From contig NZ_JBBMEJ010000003.1 of assembly GCF_040096615.1 (NCBI RefSeq), positions 1-64,000 on the forward strand: a DNA stretch of 64,000 nt, given 5' to 3'. The position numbers were made by a program, and so were the translations under genes. The notes below the pieces were generated by a model that saw nothing but the letters and a program-made list of their open reading frames with translations, made no database searches and was not told the origin of the DNA. This document shows, piece after piece, positions 42,390 through 50,812 of this stretch (position 1 is the first letter of the stretch; every line of letters begins with the position of its first letter). The stretch is from Blautia_A aquisgranensis. GTDB lineage: Bacteria; Bacillota; Clostridia; Lachnospirales; Lachnospiraceae.

Positions 42390-44411
42390 ATGAAAGAACT
42401 TCTTTTTGGAGCAGCATATTATGATGAATACATGCCATGTGAGCGGTTAGCGCAGGATGTTGCAATGATGAAAAAGGCAGGGATTAATACTGTCAGGATC
42501 GCGGAGTCTACATGGAGTACCTGCGAACCGCAGGAGGGCGTTTTTGACTTTTCACATGTTGAAAGAGTAATGGATGTCATGGAGGAAGCCGGAATCAATG
42601 TGATAATCGGAACTCCCACGTACGCGGTTCCTACATGGATGGTAAAATCCCATCCGGATGTTATCGCAGAAACAGTACATGGACGGGGAATTTATGGAGC
42701 CCGTCAGATCATGGATATCACACATCCTGTATATCTTTTCTATGCGGAACGTGTGATACGGGAATTAATGAAGTGCACAGCACACAGAAAATGCGTCATT
42801 GGTTATCAGATAGATAACGAAACAAAATATTATGGAACAGCAGGAAAAAATGTACAGGAAAGATTTGTAAAATATCTCCGCGAAAAATTCCATGATGATC
42901 TCGATGCAATGAATCGGGAGTTTGGATTAGATTACTGGAGTAACCGCATCAATGCCTGGGAAGATTTTCCAGATGTACGTGGAACGATCAACGGAAGTCT
43001 GGGCGCGGAGTTTGAGAAATTCCAGAGAACACTGGTTGATAAATTCTTAAGCTGGCAGGCAGATATTGTAAATGAATATCGCAGAAATGACCAGTTTATC
43101 ACACATAATTTTGATTTCGAGTGGAGAGGATATTCCTATGGAATACAGCCGGATGTTAATCATTATCATGCTGCACAGTGCCTGACAATTGCAGGTGTTG
43201 ATATTTATCATCCTACCCAGGATGATCTTACAGGAGCAGAGATTGCATTCGGCGGGGATATGACAAGATCTCTTAAAAATGGAAACTATCTGGTCCTTGA
43301 AACAGAAGCGCAAGGATATCCGGGATGGACTCCATACAAAGGTCAGCTCAGGCTGCAGGCATACAGCCATCTGGCTTCCGGTGCGAACAGTGTAATGTAC
43401 TGGCACTGGCATTCCATTCATAATTCCTTTGAGACATATTGGAAGGGCTTGTTGAGTCATGATTTTCAGGAGAATGATGCTTATCGGGAGGCTTGCCTGA
43501 TCGGACAGGAATTCCAGAAAATCGGGAAGTATCTGATTAATATAAAGAAAAAGAATGAAGTAGCGATCCTTGTCAGCAATGAGGCTCTTACAGCATTAAA
43601 ATGGTTCGGAATCCAGGCAACGGCAGCAGGAAATGATGGCATTGGATATAACGATGTTGTGCGTTGGATCTATGATGCTTTATATCAGATGAACGTTGAA
43701 TGTGATTTCATCTGGCCTGAATCAGAAAATCTGAATCAATATAAGGCAATCTTTGTACCGGCTCTTTATGCGGCACCGGATGAACTGCTTCAGAAACTGA
43801 ACCGTTATGTTGCAGATGGAGGAAATCTGGTTGCTACTTTTAAAACTGCATTTGCAAATGAAAATGTGAAGGTAAGTCATGAAGTACAGCCACATATTCT
43901 GAATAACTGCTTCGGAGTAGAATATCATCAGTTTACTTTTCCGAAGAACGTAGGATTAAAGGGAACCGTTGTTGGTGAAAATCCTGAGGCAGAAGCAAAA
44001 ATCTTTATGGAGCTGCTGATTTCGAAAGGCGCAGAAGTTTTGGCACATTATGACCATTACAACTGGAAAGAGTATGCTGCAATCACAAAGAATCATTATG
44101 GACGTGGAACGGCAGTATATCTTGGCTGTATGACAGACCAGGCAACACTGAAAGCTGTAATGAAGGATATTCTCCAGAGTGCACAGGTAGAATTGCCGAT
44201 ATACAGCTATCCGGTTATTGTGCGAAAAGGAATCAATGATTTTGGAAAAAATGTAAAATATTTCTTTAACTATTCTGCTGAGGAACAAAATGTGCCATAT
44301 ATTTATAAAAATGGCGTAGAACTTTTGGCAGAAAATCCGATTAAAGCACAGGAAAACTTAAACATTCCGGCGTGGGGTGTGAAGATTGTTGAGGAATGTG
44401 ATGAGCAGTAA
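42390..44411 (+). CDS. Beta-galactosidase, glycoside hydrolase family 42
   Basis: A 673-residue cytoplasmic enzyme of normal GH42 length. TIM barrel: FGAAYYDEYMP, INTVRIAESTWSTCEPQEG and WMVKSHPDV. The acid/base Glu is in IGYQIDNE; the nucleophile Glu is in YLVLETEAQGYPGWTP. A trimerisation domain (about 395-600) and a small beta domain follow. GGGAGG sets ATG 42390 rather than 42357. It cleaves terminal beta-galactose. No transporter is adjacent. Confidence 0.92.
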   Translation: MKELLFGAAYYDEYMPCERLAQDVAMMKKAGINTVRIAESTWSTCEPQEGVFDFSHVERVMDVMEEAGINVIIGTPTYAVPTWMVKSHPDVIAETVHGRGIYGARQIMDITHPVYLFYAERVIRELMKCTAHRKCVIGYQIDNETKYYGTAGKNVQERFVKYLREKFHDDLDAMNREFGLDYWSNRINAWEDFPDVRGTINGSLGAEFEKFQRTLVDKFLSWQADIVNEYRRNDQFITHNFDFEWRGYSYGIQPDVNHYHAAQCLTIAGVDIYHPTQDDLTGAEIAFGGDMTRSLKNGNYLVLETEAQGYPGWTPYKGQLRLQAYSHLASGANSVMYWHWHSIHNSFETYWKGLLSHDFQENDAYREACLIGQEFQKIGKYLINIKKKNEVAILVSNEALTALKWFGIQATAAGNDGIGYNDVVRWIYDALYQMNVECDFIWPESENLNQYKAIFVPALYAAPDELLQKLNRYVADGGNLVATFKTAFANENVKVSHEVQPHILNNCFGVEYHQFTFPKNVGLKGTVVGENPEAEAKIFMELLISKGAEVLAHYDHYNWKEYAAITKNHYGRGTAVYLGCMTDQATLKAVMKDILQSAQVELPIYSYPVIVRKGINDFGKNVKYFFNYSAEEQNVPYIYKNGVELLAENPIKAQENLNIPAWGVKIVEECDEQ

Positions 44412-44496
44412 TCCAGGAGAGTGCATTGGAAATTAAGTCAATTAATGCGGGCAGACTGTGTATAGTAAAGTAAGGAATCAAAGAAGCGAGTTTATC

Positions 44497-46224
44497 ATGC
44501 CCGATCAGAAGCTCGACAATCTTTTAAATCTGGCCCTGGATGCAACAGAAGAGGAACGTCAGAAATCCGGAAATCTGAATATCGGATATGATCCGGATGA
44601 GAAAGCCTGGGATGTGATCGTGAAGTACACAGGCAGGGAGGAGGAACTTACCGGGAAAGGAATACAGGCAGTTCCGCTTCTGGGAAATTATGCAGTTGTT
44701 ACTCTGCCTGAGCGGGAGATCGACAGGTATTCCAGCCGGGAAAATGTAATCTTTATGGAAAAACCGAAGCAGCTTTATTTTGAAGTGTTTCAGGGAAAAA
44801 CAGCCAGCTGTATCCAGCCGGTACAGACAGGTGCTGAAGGATTGACCGGAAAAGGAATCCTTATGGGAATCGTGGATTCCGGTGCTGATTATTTCCATCC
44901 CGATTTCCGAAACGAGGATGGAAGCAGCCGGATTCTGTATTTATGGGATCAGGGAATTCTTGGGAGACCGCCGGCAGGATATACAAGAGGAACAGAATAT
45001 ACGAAAGAAGAAATTGACGAGGCGCTTGCACTTGGAGAAAACCAGGGCAGGCGCTTTGTTCCGTCTATGGATACCAGCGGACATGGGACAGCGGTACTGG
45101 GAATTGCAGCCGGAAATGGAAGAGCTTCCGGTGGTGTGAACAGAGGTGTTGCTTATGAAAGTGATCTTCTGGTTGTAAAAATGGGGATTCCCGGAGAAAA
45201 TTCTTTCCCCAGGACAACGGAGTTGATCCAGGGGATCGACTATCTGATGAGAAAGGCATTGGAGATGAACCGGCCATTGGTGATCAATCTGAGTTTTGGG
45301 AATAATTATGGGTCACACAGAGGGGATTCCCTTCTTGAAAATTATATGGATACTGTTGCCGCTATGGGGCGAGTTGTGATCGTAACGGGAACCGGAAATA
45401 ACGGAAGCCAGCCATGGCATGCAGGAGGCATTCTGGAACAGGGAAAAAGAGAGGAAATTCAGCTGGCAGTGGGAGCTTTTGAGCCAACACTGAATGTGCA
45501 GCTGTGGAAAGATTATGAAGATGAAATGGAAATATACCTTCAAAGCCCTTCCGGTGAACAGATCGGTCCGCTGTTTGAACGCCTTGGATCACAGCGCCAT
45601 CGTCTGGAAAACACAGATCTTCTGATCTACTATGGTAAACCGGGACCATATCAGCTGTCTCAGGAAATCTACATAGATTTCATTCCTGTGGGTAATTATG
45701 TGGACAGTGGTGTCTGGAAGATTGTTTTAGGTGGAAAACGTGTGCGTTCCGGCCAGTATTTTCTTTGGCTGCCGGGAGGGAATGTGCTGAATCGTGGAAC
45801 CGGTTTTTATTTTCCGAGAGCAGTGGGAACGCTGACGATTCCTTCAACAGCCGGGAAGGTGATTTCTGTGGGAGCTTATGATTCCAGGCTGAATGCCTAT
45901 GCGGATTTTTCCGGAAGAGGAAGTCAGTATCTGCCTCATCAGAAACCGGATCTGGCTGCACCGGGTGTTAATATTACAGCACAGATTCCCGGAGGCGGCT
46001 ATGCAGCCGTCACTGGAACTTCTTTTGCGGCACCGTTTGTCAGCGGCAGCGCAGCGCTTCTTATGGAATGGGGAATTGTCAGGGAAAATGACCCTTATCT
46101 TTATGGGGAAAAAGTTAAGGCGTATCTCAGAAGAGGAGCCAGGGCAGTGGGTGGGATTGAGCGGTATCCGAGTGTGGAGGTGGGATGGGGGGCGCTTTGT
46201 GCAGCACAAAGTATTCCATTATAG
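44497..46224 (+). CDS. Subtilase family (S8) serine protease, Csp-like
   Basis: A 575-residue subtilisin-type protease with no signal peptide. The triad is complete: Asp127 (GIVDSGADYFHPDF), His196 (DTSGHGTAVLGIAAGN) and Ser509 (GTSFAAPFVSGSAALLM). An insert of about 150 residues before the Ser block and the cytoplasmic form resemble CspB-like proteases of clostridia, which act in spore germination; that link is inference. GTG 44458 is an alternative start; the ribosome site for 44497 is weak. Confidence 0.88.
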   Translation: MPDQKLDNLLNLALDATEEERQKSGNLNIGYDPDEKAWDVIVKYTGREEELTGKGIQAVPLLGNYAVVTLPEREIDRYSSRENVIFMEKPKQLYFEVFQGKTASCIQPVQTGAEGLTGKGILMGIVDSGADYFHPDFRNEDGSSRILYLWDQGILGRPPAGYTRGTEYTKEEIDEALALGENQGRRFVPSMDTSGHGTAVLGIAAGNGRASGGVNRGVAYESDLLVVKMGIPGENSFPRTTELIQGIDYLMRKALEMNRPLVINLSFGNNYGSHRGDSLLENYMDTVAAMGRVVIVTGTGNNGSQPWHAGGILEQGKREEIQLAVGAFEPTLNVQLWKDYEDEMEIYLQSPSGEQIGPLFERLGSQRHRLENTDLLIYYGKPGPYQLSQEIYIDFIPVGNYVDSGVWKIVLGGKRVRSGQYFLWLPGGNVLNRGTGFYFPRAVGTLTIPSTAGKVISVGAYDSRLNAYADFSGRGSQYLPHQKPDLAAPGVNITAQIPGGGYAAVTGTSFAAPFVSGSAALLMEWGIVRENDPYLYGEKVKAYLRRGARAVGGIERYPSVEVGWGALCAAQSIPL

Positions 46225-46268
46225 TTGAAAAATAAGCCTTTTCGAGAAAAACAGTCGTATGTCTGTTA

Positions 46269-46800
46269 TTATCCGGAAAATTTATCACTGTAATGAATAT
46301 GTATATCTTCCCAGTCCATGAATAATACATAGAACACCCTTCCATATTGCTGGCTTTCTACGATCCTTCCGTGATCGAGGACAGAAAGATAGGAGCCGTC
46401 AGCTTTTCGGAGGTGAAAGTGAATATAGTCATTTTCATTACCACTATCAATCTGTTCCCAGATGCTGGATTCTATCTGTTTCTGTTCATCTTTCAGGATC
46501 AGGTTGCGGAAGCGCTTATTGGTGAGTCTGAAGAGCTCGTCCATATCTTTATATCCGGTCATATGAAGGAACTCATGGTTTGCATAAAAGAGTTCGTCAT
46601 CGTCTTTGTCCGCTCTGTATATGATAAATGCACCCGGAAGGTGTTCAGAGATATCTTTAAATGCGAATCCCAGTTGTTTACGGATTCCGGACTGAAGACC
46701 TTCCCTGTAGGCCATACACCCGTTTTTTCCGTGAAGTTTTATTTCATAAAGGGCTGCATCTGCAGAGCGCATAAGCTGTGAACGGCTGGCTGCAAATGTG
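46269..46800 (-). pseudogene. Fragment: end of a GGDEF domain plus PAS domain
   Basis: The - strand frame has SRSQLMRSADAALYEIKLHG and KNGCMAYREG, the last part of a GGDEF domain, then a PAS domain (AFIIYRADKDDDELFYANHE, LHMTGYKDMDELFR) and a stop. The GGDEF core is absent: near 46800 it meets a + strand receiver fragment head to head. A gene broken at its 5' side. Confidence 0.7.
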
Positions 46801-47028
46801 GGATATACCGCAACCCGGGAAATCCGTACATTGAATGATCCGAAATGCGCCAATATACCAATCATTGCGATGACTGCCAATGCTTTTGAGGAAGATCGCA
46901 AAAAGGCAATCAAGGCGGGTATGAACGCTCATATTGCCAAACCAATCAGTGTAGATATAATTCTGGAAAATCTGGAGAGAATGCGCCAAAACAGAAAGTA
47001 TTTTAATGAACCTGCTGAGAAAAGTTAA
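46798..47028 (+). pseudogene. Fragment: C-terminal half of a receiver domain
   Basis: GYTATREIRTLNDPKCANIP, IIAMTANAFEEDRKKAIKAG and MNAHIAKPISVDIILENLER are the second half of a receiver domain of the hybrid-kinase type (conserved T and K present). The first half with the phospho-Asp is missing. The break is shared with the - strand fragment, so an inversion or misjoin is likely. Confidence 0.7.
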
Positions 47029-47049
47029 AAACTTTTCAGCAGGTTTTAA
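47009..47049 (+). terminator. Terminator after the receiver fragment
   Basis: AACCTGCTGA.AAAAGTT pairs with AACTTTT.CAGCAGGTT, followed by TTAATTT; it overlaps the last codons of the fragment. Confidence 0.7.
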
Positions 47050-47080
47050 TTTATCCAAAAAAATTACATGCATGCTGTCA

Positions 47081-47118
47081 GAAGTGCTAGTGTAAATATC
47101 TGAGCGTTCACGTATAAT
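47081..47118 (+). promoter_or_regulatory. Repeated motif and promoter of the lipocalin-like gene
   Basis: GAAGTG, one C, then TAGTGTAAATATCTG (47081-47102) lies 10 bases before a perfect TATAAT (47113-47118), so it covers the -35 region. The same motif, without the C, occurs at 52770-52790 before another secreted-protein gene of the island. Confidence 0.6.
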
Positions 47119-47199
47119 GTAGATAAACAAAAAATCTTCTCACAAAATTAAGTAAAAAAGAGTCCGAGGAGTACATTAAAAAAGAAAGGAGATGTTTGT

Positions 47200-48033
47200 A
47201 TGAGTAAAAAAATGAGGTTGTGGATGGCAGGAACAGTAGGAGTCTTAATGGCAGGCTTTATGAGCGTAAGTGTTTATGCCCTTGAAGAAAAGGATGTTAT
47301 TGGAACCTGGTATGTAAATGAGCTTTCTATGGGCGAAGGTGCATCCTTTCATCCGGGGGCAATAGGAATGGAAGTGACCGTGGACATTAAAGAAGACGGT
47401 AAAATGGAAACAACAAGTTCTGTTTATGGGGAAGAGCCTGAAGTAGATGAATCAGAGTGGAAAATAGAAAATGATAAAATTTTGATGACTCATAATGATC
47501 AGACAGAAGAATGTGAGTACAAGGACGGTAAGATAACCTTAACAGCAGATGGAACGACAATGATCCTGAGTCAGGAAAAGGAAGAGTATGAGCCTTATGT
47601 ACCGGGCAAACCGGTAGAAAATCCAACTATGAAGGATTTTGAAGGAGAATGGAGCTGTACTCTGATGGAAGCATTTGGAATGCAGATGCCGGTTAATGCT
47701 GACTTTACAGGATTTGAAATGAGTATGTCTGTGGAAGACGGAAAGGCTGAAATTATCTTAATAGAGAGCGGAGAAGAGACAAAAGTAGAACTTCAGGGCG
47801 ACGTGGAAGGAAACGCACTGGTATTAAAGGCTGTAACAGAGGATGAGGCAGGAACTATGTTTTTCAGTCTTGATAATATGAAGTTTAATTTACTAGATGA
47901 TGGAAAACTGTGTTTGATAGCAGAAGATGATGCAGAGGAATCTGATGACGGCGAAGAAGCAGATGATTCTGAAACAGGTGAAGTTGATTTTTCCGTAAAG
48001 ACATATTTTGAAAAAATAATTGTTACAGAATAA
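47200..48033 (+). CDS. Secreted protein with two lipocalin-like repeats
   Basis: A 277-residue exported protein. Signal peptide: MSKKMRLWMAGTVGVLMAGF to about residue 28 (VSVYA-LE). Two similar beta-rich units follow (about 32-128 and 143-225), each beginning with a G-x-W motif (IGTWYVNE; EGEWSCTL) and a strand pattern ending DGK. An acidic stretch (about 245-262, rich in D and E) precedes the C terminus. Function unknown. AGAAAGGAGATG precedes ATG 47200. First gene of an island of envelope proteins and a signalling trio. Confidence 0.75.
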   Translation: MSKKMRLWMAGTVGVLMAGFMSVSVYALEEKDVIGTWYVNELSMGEGASFHPGAIGMEVTVDIKEDGKMETTSSVYGEEPEVDESEWKIENDKILMTHNDQTEECEYKDGKITLTADGTTMILSQEKEEYEPYVPGKPVENPTMKDFEGEWSCTLMEAFGMQMPVNADFTGFEMSMSVEDGKAEIILIESGEETKVELQGDVEGNALVLKAVTEDEAGTMFFSLDNMKFNLLDDGKLCLIAEDDAEESDDGEEADDSETGEVDFSVKTYFEKIIVTE

Positions 48034-48040
48034 GGTAAAA

Positions 48041-48069
48041 TACTGCCGCACCATTCCGGTGCGGCAGTA
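48041..48069 (+). other. Intergenic 12-bp hairpin
   Basis: TACTGCCGCACC pairs perfectly with GGTGCGGCAGTA around ATTCC. No T-run follows, so it may allow partial read-through between the two genes or stabilise the upstream message. Confidence 0.6.
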
Positions 48070-48100
48070 TGGGATTTCAGATAAAAAAGGAGGATAGGGT

Positions 48101-48925
48101 ATGGGATTATTTGATAAGAAAATCTGTGACATCTGCGGGGAGAAAATTGGTTTATTGGGAAATCGAAAACTGGATGACGGAAATCTGTGTAAGGATTGTG
48201 CGAAAAAATTATCACCATGGTTTGAGGAGCGGCGGCACAGTACAGTAGAGGATATCAAACGCCAGCTGGAATATCGTGAAAAAAACAAAAAAGCGGTAAT
48301 GGACTTTTGTATAACCCGTCAGATCAATACCAGAAATTACAATGTTTTTATTGATGATAATAAAGGAAATTTTACTGTTGCACGGAAACTGGATGTCAAT
48401 GAAAACCCGGACATAGTTCCTTTATCAGCCATTGTACAGTGCAGAGTTGATGTAGATCAACAGCAGCATGAGGAAACATATACAAAGGATGGAGAAAATG
48501 TAAGTTATCAGCCACCGGTATATAAATATGAATTTGATTATACCATGCGTATTAAAGTGAGAACTCAGTGGTTTGATGATATGGATTTTCGCCTGAATAC
48601 TTTCTCCATAAGCAGTGACAAAAGACGAGAACTGATGGAAGTGGAGCAGACCGCTTATCAGATTATTGCGGCACTGACACCAAATGCAGCGGGAATGCAG
48701 CCCGGGATGTCAGGAATGAACATGAACGGAGGAATGCAGCCCGGGATGTCGGGAATGAACATGAACGGAGGAATGCAGCCAGGAATGTCGGGAATGAACA
48801 TGAACGGAGGAATGCAGCCAGGAATGTCAGGGATGCAGCAGAACAGCAGTTTGTGGAAATGCCAGTGTGGTGCAGAGAATACCGGAAGGTTTTGTGAATA
48901 CTGTGGTCAGCCAAGACCGTTTTAA
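48101..48925 (+). CDS. DUF4428 zinc-ribbon protein with GMQPGMSGMNMNG repeats
   Basis: A 274-residue protein. N-terminal DUF4428 zinc ribbon: KICDICGEKIGLLGNRKLDD and GNLCKDCAKK. A middle domain of about 120 residues (75-190) is beta-rich. Then 3.6 copies of the 13-residue unit GMQPGMSGMNMNG, and a C-terminal second zinc ribbon WKCQCGAENTGRFCEYCGQ. Function unknown; such double zinc-ribbon proteins may bind membranes or partners. A strong AAGGAGGATAGGGT site precedes ATG 48101. Confidence 0.85.
   Translation: MGLFDKKICDICGEKIGLLGNRKLDDGNLCKDCAKKLSPWFEERRHSTVEDIKRQLEYREKNKKAVMDFCITRQINTRNYNVFIDDNKGNFTVARKLDVNENPDIVPLSAIVQCRVDVDQQQHEETYTKDGENVSYQPPVYKYEFDYTMRIKVRTQWFDDMDFRLNTFSISSDKRRELMEVEQTAYQIIAALTPNAAGMQPGMSGMNMNGGMQPGMSGMNMNGGMQPGMSGMNMNGGMQPGMSGMQQNSSLWKCQCGAENTGRFCEYCGQPRPF
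48692..48832 (+). repeat. 39-base tandem repeat inside the DUF4428 gene
   Basis: Three full copies (48692-48730, 48731-48769, 48770-48808) and a partial fourth. Copies differ at only a few third codon positions (CCCGGG/CCAGGA, TCA/TCG), so the copy number may vary by slippage in frame. Confidence 0.9.
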
Positions 48926-48934
48926 GTAATGATT

Positions 48935-48966
48935 AAACAGAGTGGACATAATTGTTCACTCTGTTT
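48935..48966 (+). terminator. Terminator of the DUF4428 gene
   Basis: AAACAGAGTG pairs with CACTCTGTTT around a 12-base loop; a short T/G tail follows. Confidence 0.65.
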
Positions 48967-49008
48967 GTGATAAAAACTCTGAAAATAGATGATTTCTCTA
49001 AAAACTAT

Positions 49009-49036
49009 ATGACAAAATGGTGCTTTATAGTATAAT
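49009..49036 (+). promoter_or_regulatory. Promoter of the signalling trio
   Basis: ATGACA (49009-49014), 16 bases and a perfect TATAAT (49031-49036). The inverted-repeat element follows within the leader. Confidence 0.75.
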
Positions 49037-49054
49037 TATTACAAAAATAGATTA

Positions 49055-49125
49055 GGGCGTATTTGAAAAATCATTCCTGCAAATTGTGACGCACATCTTG
49101 CGTAAAGCATTTTTCAAACACGCTC
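49055..49125. repeat. 71-base inverted-repeat (MITE/REP-like) element
   Basis: GGGCGTATTTGAAAAAT (49055-49071) pairs with ATTTTTCAAACACGCTC (49109-49125) with one mismatch; inside, ACGCA and TGCGT form a second small hairpin. It lies in the leader of the sensor gene. The long near-perfect arms look like a dispersed non-autonomous element. Confidence 0.55.
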
Positions 49126-49144
49126 CGGTGAAAGAGGAATTTTC

Positions 49145-50812
49145 ATGACATACAACAAAAAGAGGACTCTGTCATATGGAGTGATTCTGATAAGTGTGTT
49201 GCTGGCTTATTTCTGCAGGCAGGTGAGAACGGAAAATGTTTTTATGAGAAATCTGGCAGATCAGTGTCGTAGCTGTATTTATCTGGGAATGTACTGTGCC
49301 TGGGTGATTTATCTTGGAAAGCATGTAGTACATAAAAAAACGCGCAGATGCCTGACTGCAATTGGCTGTCTGATGGTATTCTGGTTCTTTGTGCGGACAG
49401 TAAAATTTCATATTTTTCATGATCCTCTTGGAGAACATATCTGCTGGTATCTATATTATATTCCCATGATCCTGATTCCGGTTCTGGGTTTGGCAGCAGC
49501 AATGTTTTTGGGCGAAAAGGAGGAAGAGAAAACGGTCAGAAAGGTTATAATTTTATTGACCGTGGCAGCGATATTGATCGTAAGTGTTCTTACAAATGAT
49601 TTGCATCAGATGGTATTTCGTTTTTCCAAACAGCCCCCATTTTCGGATAAAGATTACAGCTATGGTATTGTTTTTATGGTGATTCAGGGATGGATCTTGA
49701 TCTGTCTGACAGGGATGGAAATCATTCTGATCAGAAAAAGCAAAATTCCGGGAAAGAAACAGTTCTGGCTGCCGGTAATTCCGGGAATATTGCTTCTGGG
49801 GTGGAATATCGGAAATATACTCCGCCTGCCTTTCATCAAAATCATTGCAGGGGATATGACGGCAGTGTGCTGTCTTTTAATGGCGGCAATTTTTCAGGGT
49901 TGTATATTATGTGGATTGATACAGACCAATAATCGATATTTTGAATTATTCCAGACTTCCGGAGGACTGGATGCAGAGATTACGGATCATTCTTTTCAGC
50001 GCTATTATCATTCCGGCGATTTCCCAGAGCTGTCGTCTGAACTGCGTAGAATCATAATCGATAGATCATCAGTACAGGAACAGGGAATCCGGATCAATCA
50101 TATTCCTATAAGGGGAGGACATTTGTTTTGGTCAGAGGATATTTCGGTACTGCTGGATCAGTATCAGGATATTCGGGAACAGCAGGAGGAACTGACTGCC
50201 AGAAACCGTCTGTTACAGAAAGCTTATCAGAAAGAGGCTGAGCGTAGAAAGACAGAAGAACAGAACCGTCTGTTAAATATGATACAGAATCAGACTGCTG
50301 GTCAGCTGGAATTGCTGTCACAGTTTATGAATGAGCTGGAACGGACAGAATCAAGGGAACAATATGATCGGATTCTCGGTAAAATTGTAGTTGTTGGTAC
50401 GTATTTGAAGCGGAGAAAGAATCTGGTGCTGACACAATATGCATCAGATGGAAATCTGCTTACAATGGAAGATCTCAGACAAAGCCTGGCGGAATCCTGT
50501 GACAGCTTAAAATTATGCAGGATTCGGGCTGCTTACTACGTGGAAAATGTGGATGTGCAGATGAATGCAGATGATATACTAAAATGCTATGACACCTTTG
50601 AATGGCTTGTGGAACGATTGGTTGATACCATGCAGTCTGTTTTTTACCGTGTGTCGCAGATTGATGATACTCTGCGGATTTCAGTTCATATTGTATCAGA
50701 GGCGGATCTGCGTGGATTCATGTCGGAAAGGCCGGAATTAAAAGTGCAGCAGGAAGATGAAAACGAATGGTTTATCAGATGTATCGTCTTCAGAAAGAGA
50801 GGCGGAAGATGA
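49145..50812 (+). CDS. 7TM sensor protein with degenerate kinase-like tail
   Basis: A 555-residue membrane protein. Seven hydrophobic segments in the first 270 residues resemble the 7TM histidine-kinase N-terminal domain. A coiled coil follows (about 338-385, rich in Q, E and R). The C-terminal part resembles a DHp/ATPase layout, but I see no conserved His motif and no N or G boxes. It may therefore be a pseudokinase or signal-receiving partner of the kinase encoded next, whose ATG overlaps its stop by 4 bases (ATGA). A 71-base inverted repeat lies in its leader. Confidence 0.75.
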   Translation: MTYNKKRTLSYGVILISVLLAYFCRQVRTENVFMRNLADQCRSCIYLGMYCAWVIYLGKHVVHKKTRRCLTAIGCLMVFWFFVRTVKFHIFHDPLGEHICWYLYYIPMILIPVLGLAAAMFLGEKEEEKTVRKVIILLTVAAILIVSVLTNDLHQMVFRFSKQPPFSDKDYSYGIVFMVIQGWILICLTGMEIILIRKSKIPGKKQFWLPVIPGILLLGWNIGNILRLPFIKIIAGDMTAVCCLLMAAIFQGCILCGLIQTNNRYFELFQTSGGLDAEITDHSFQRYYHSGDFPELSSELRRIIIDRSSVQEQGIRINHIPIRGGHLFWSEDISVLLDQYQDIREQQEELTARNRLLQKAYQKEAERRKTEEQNRLLNMIQNQTAGQLELLSQFMNELERTESREQYDRILGKIVVVGTYLKRRKNLVLTQYASDGNLLTMEDLRQSLAESCDSLKLCRIRAAYYVENVDVQMNADDILKCYDTFEWLVERLVDTMQSVFYRVSQIDDTLRISVHIVSEADLRGFMSERPELKVQQEDENEWFIRCIVFRKRGGR

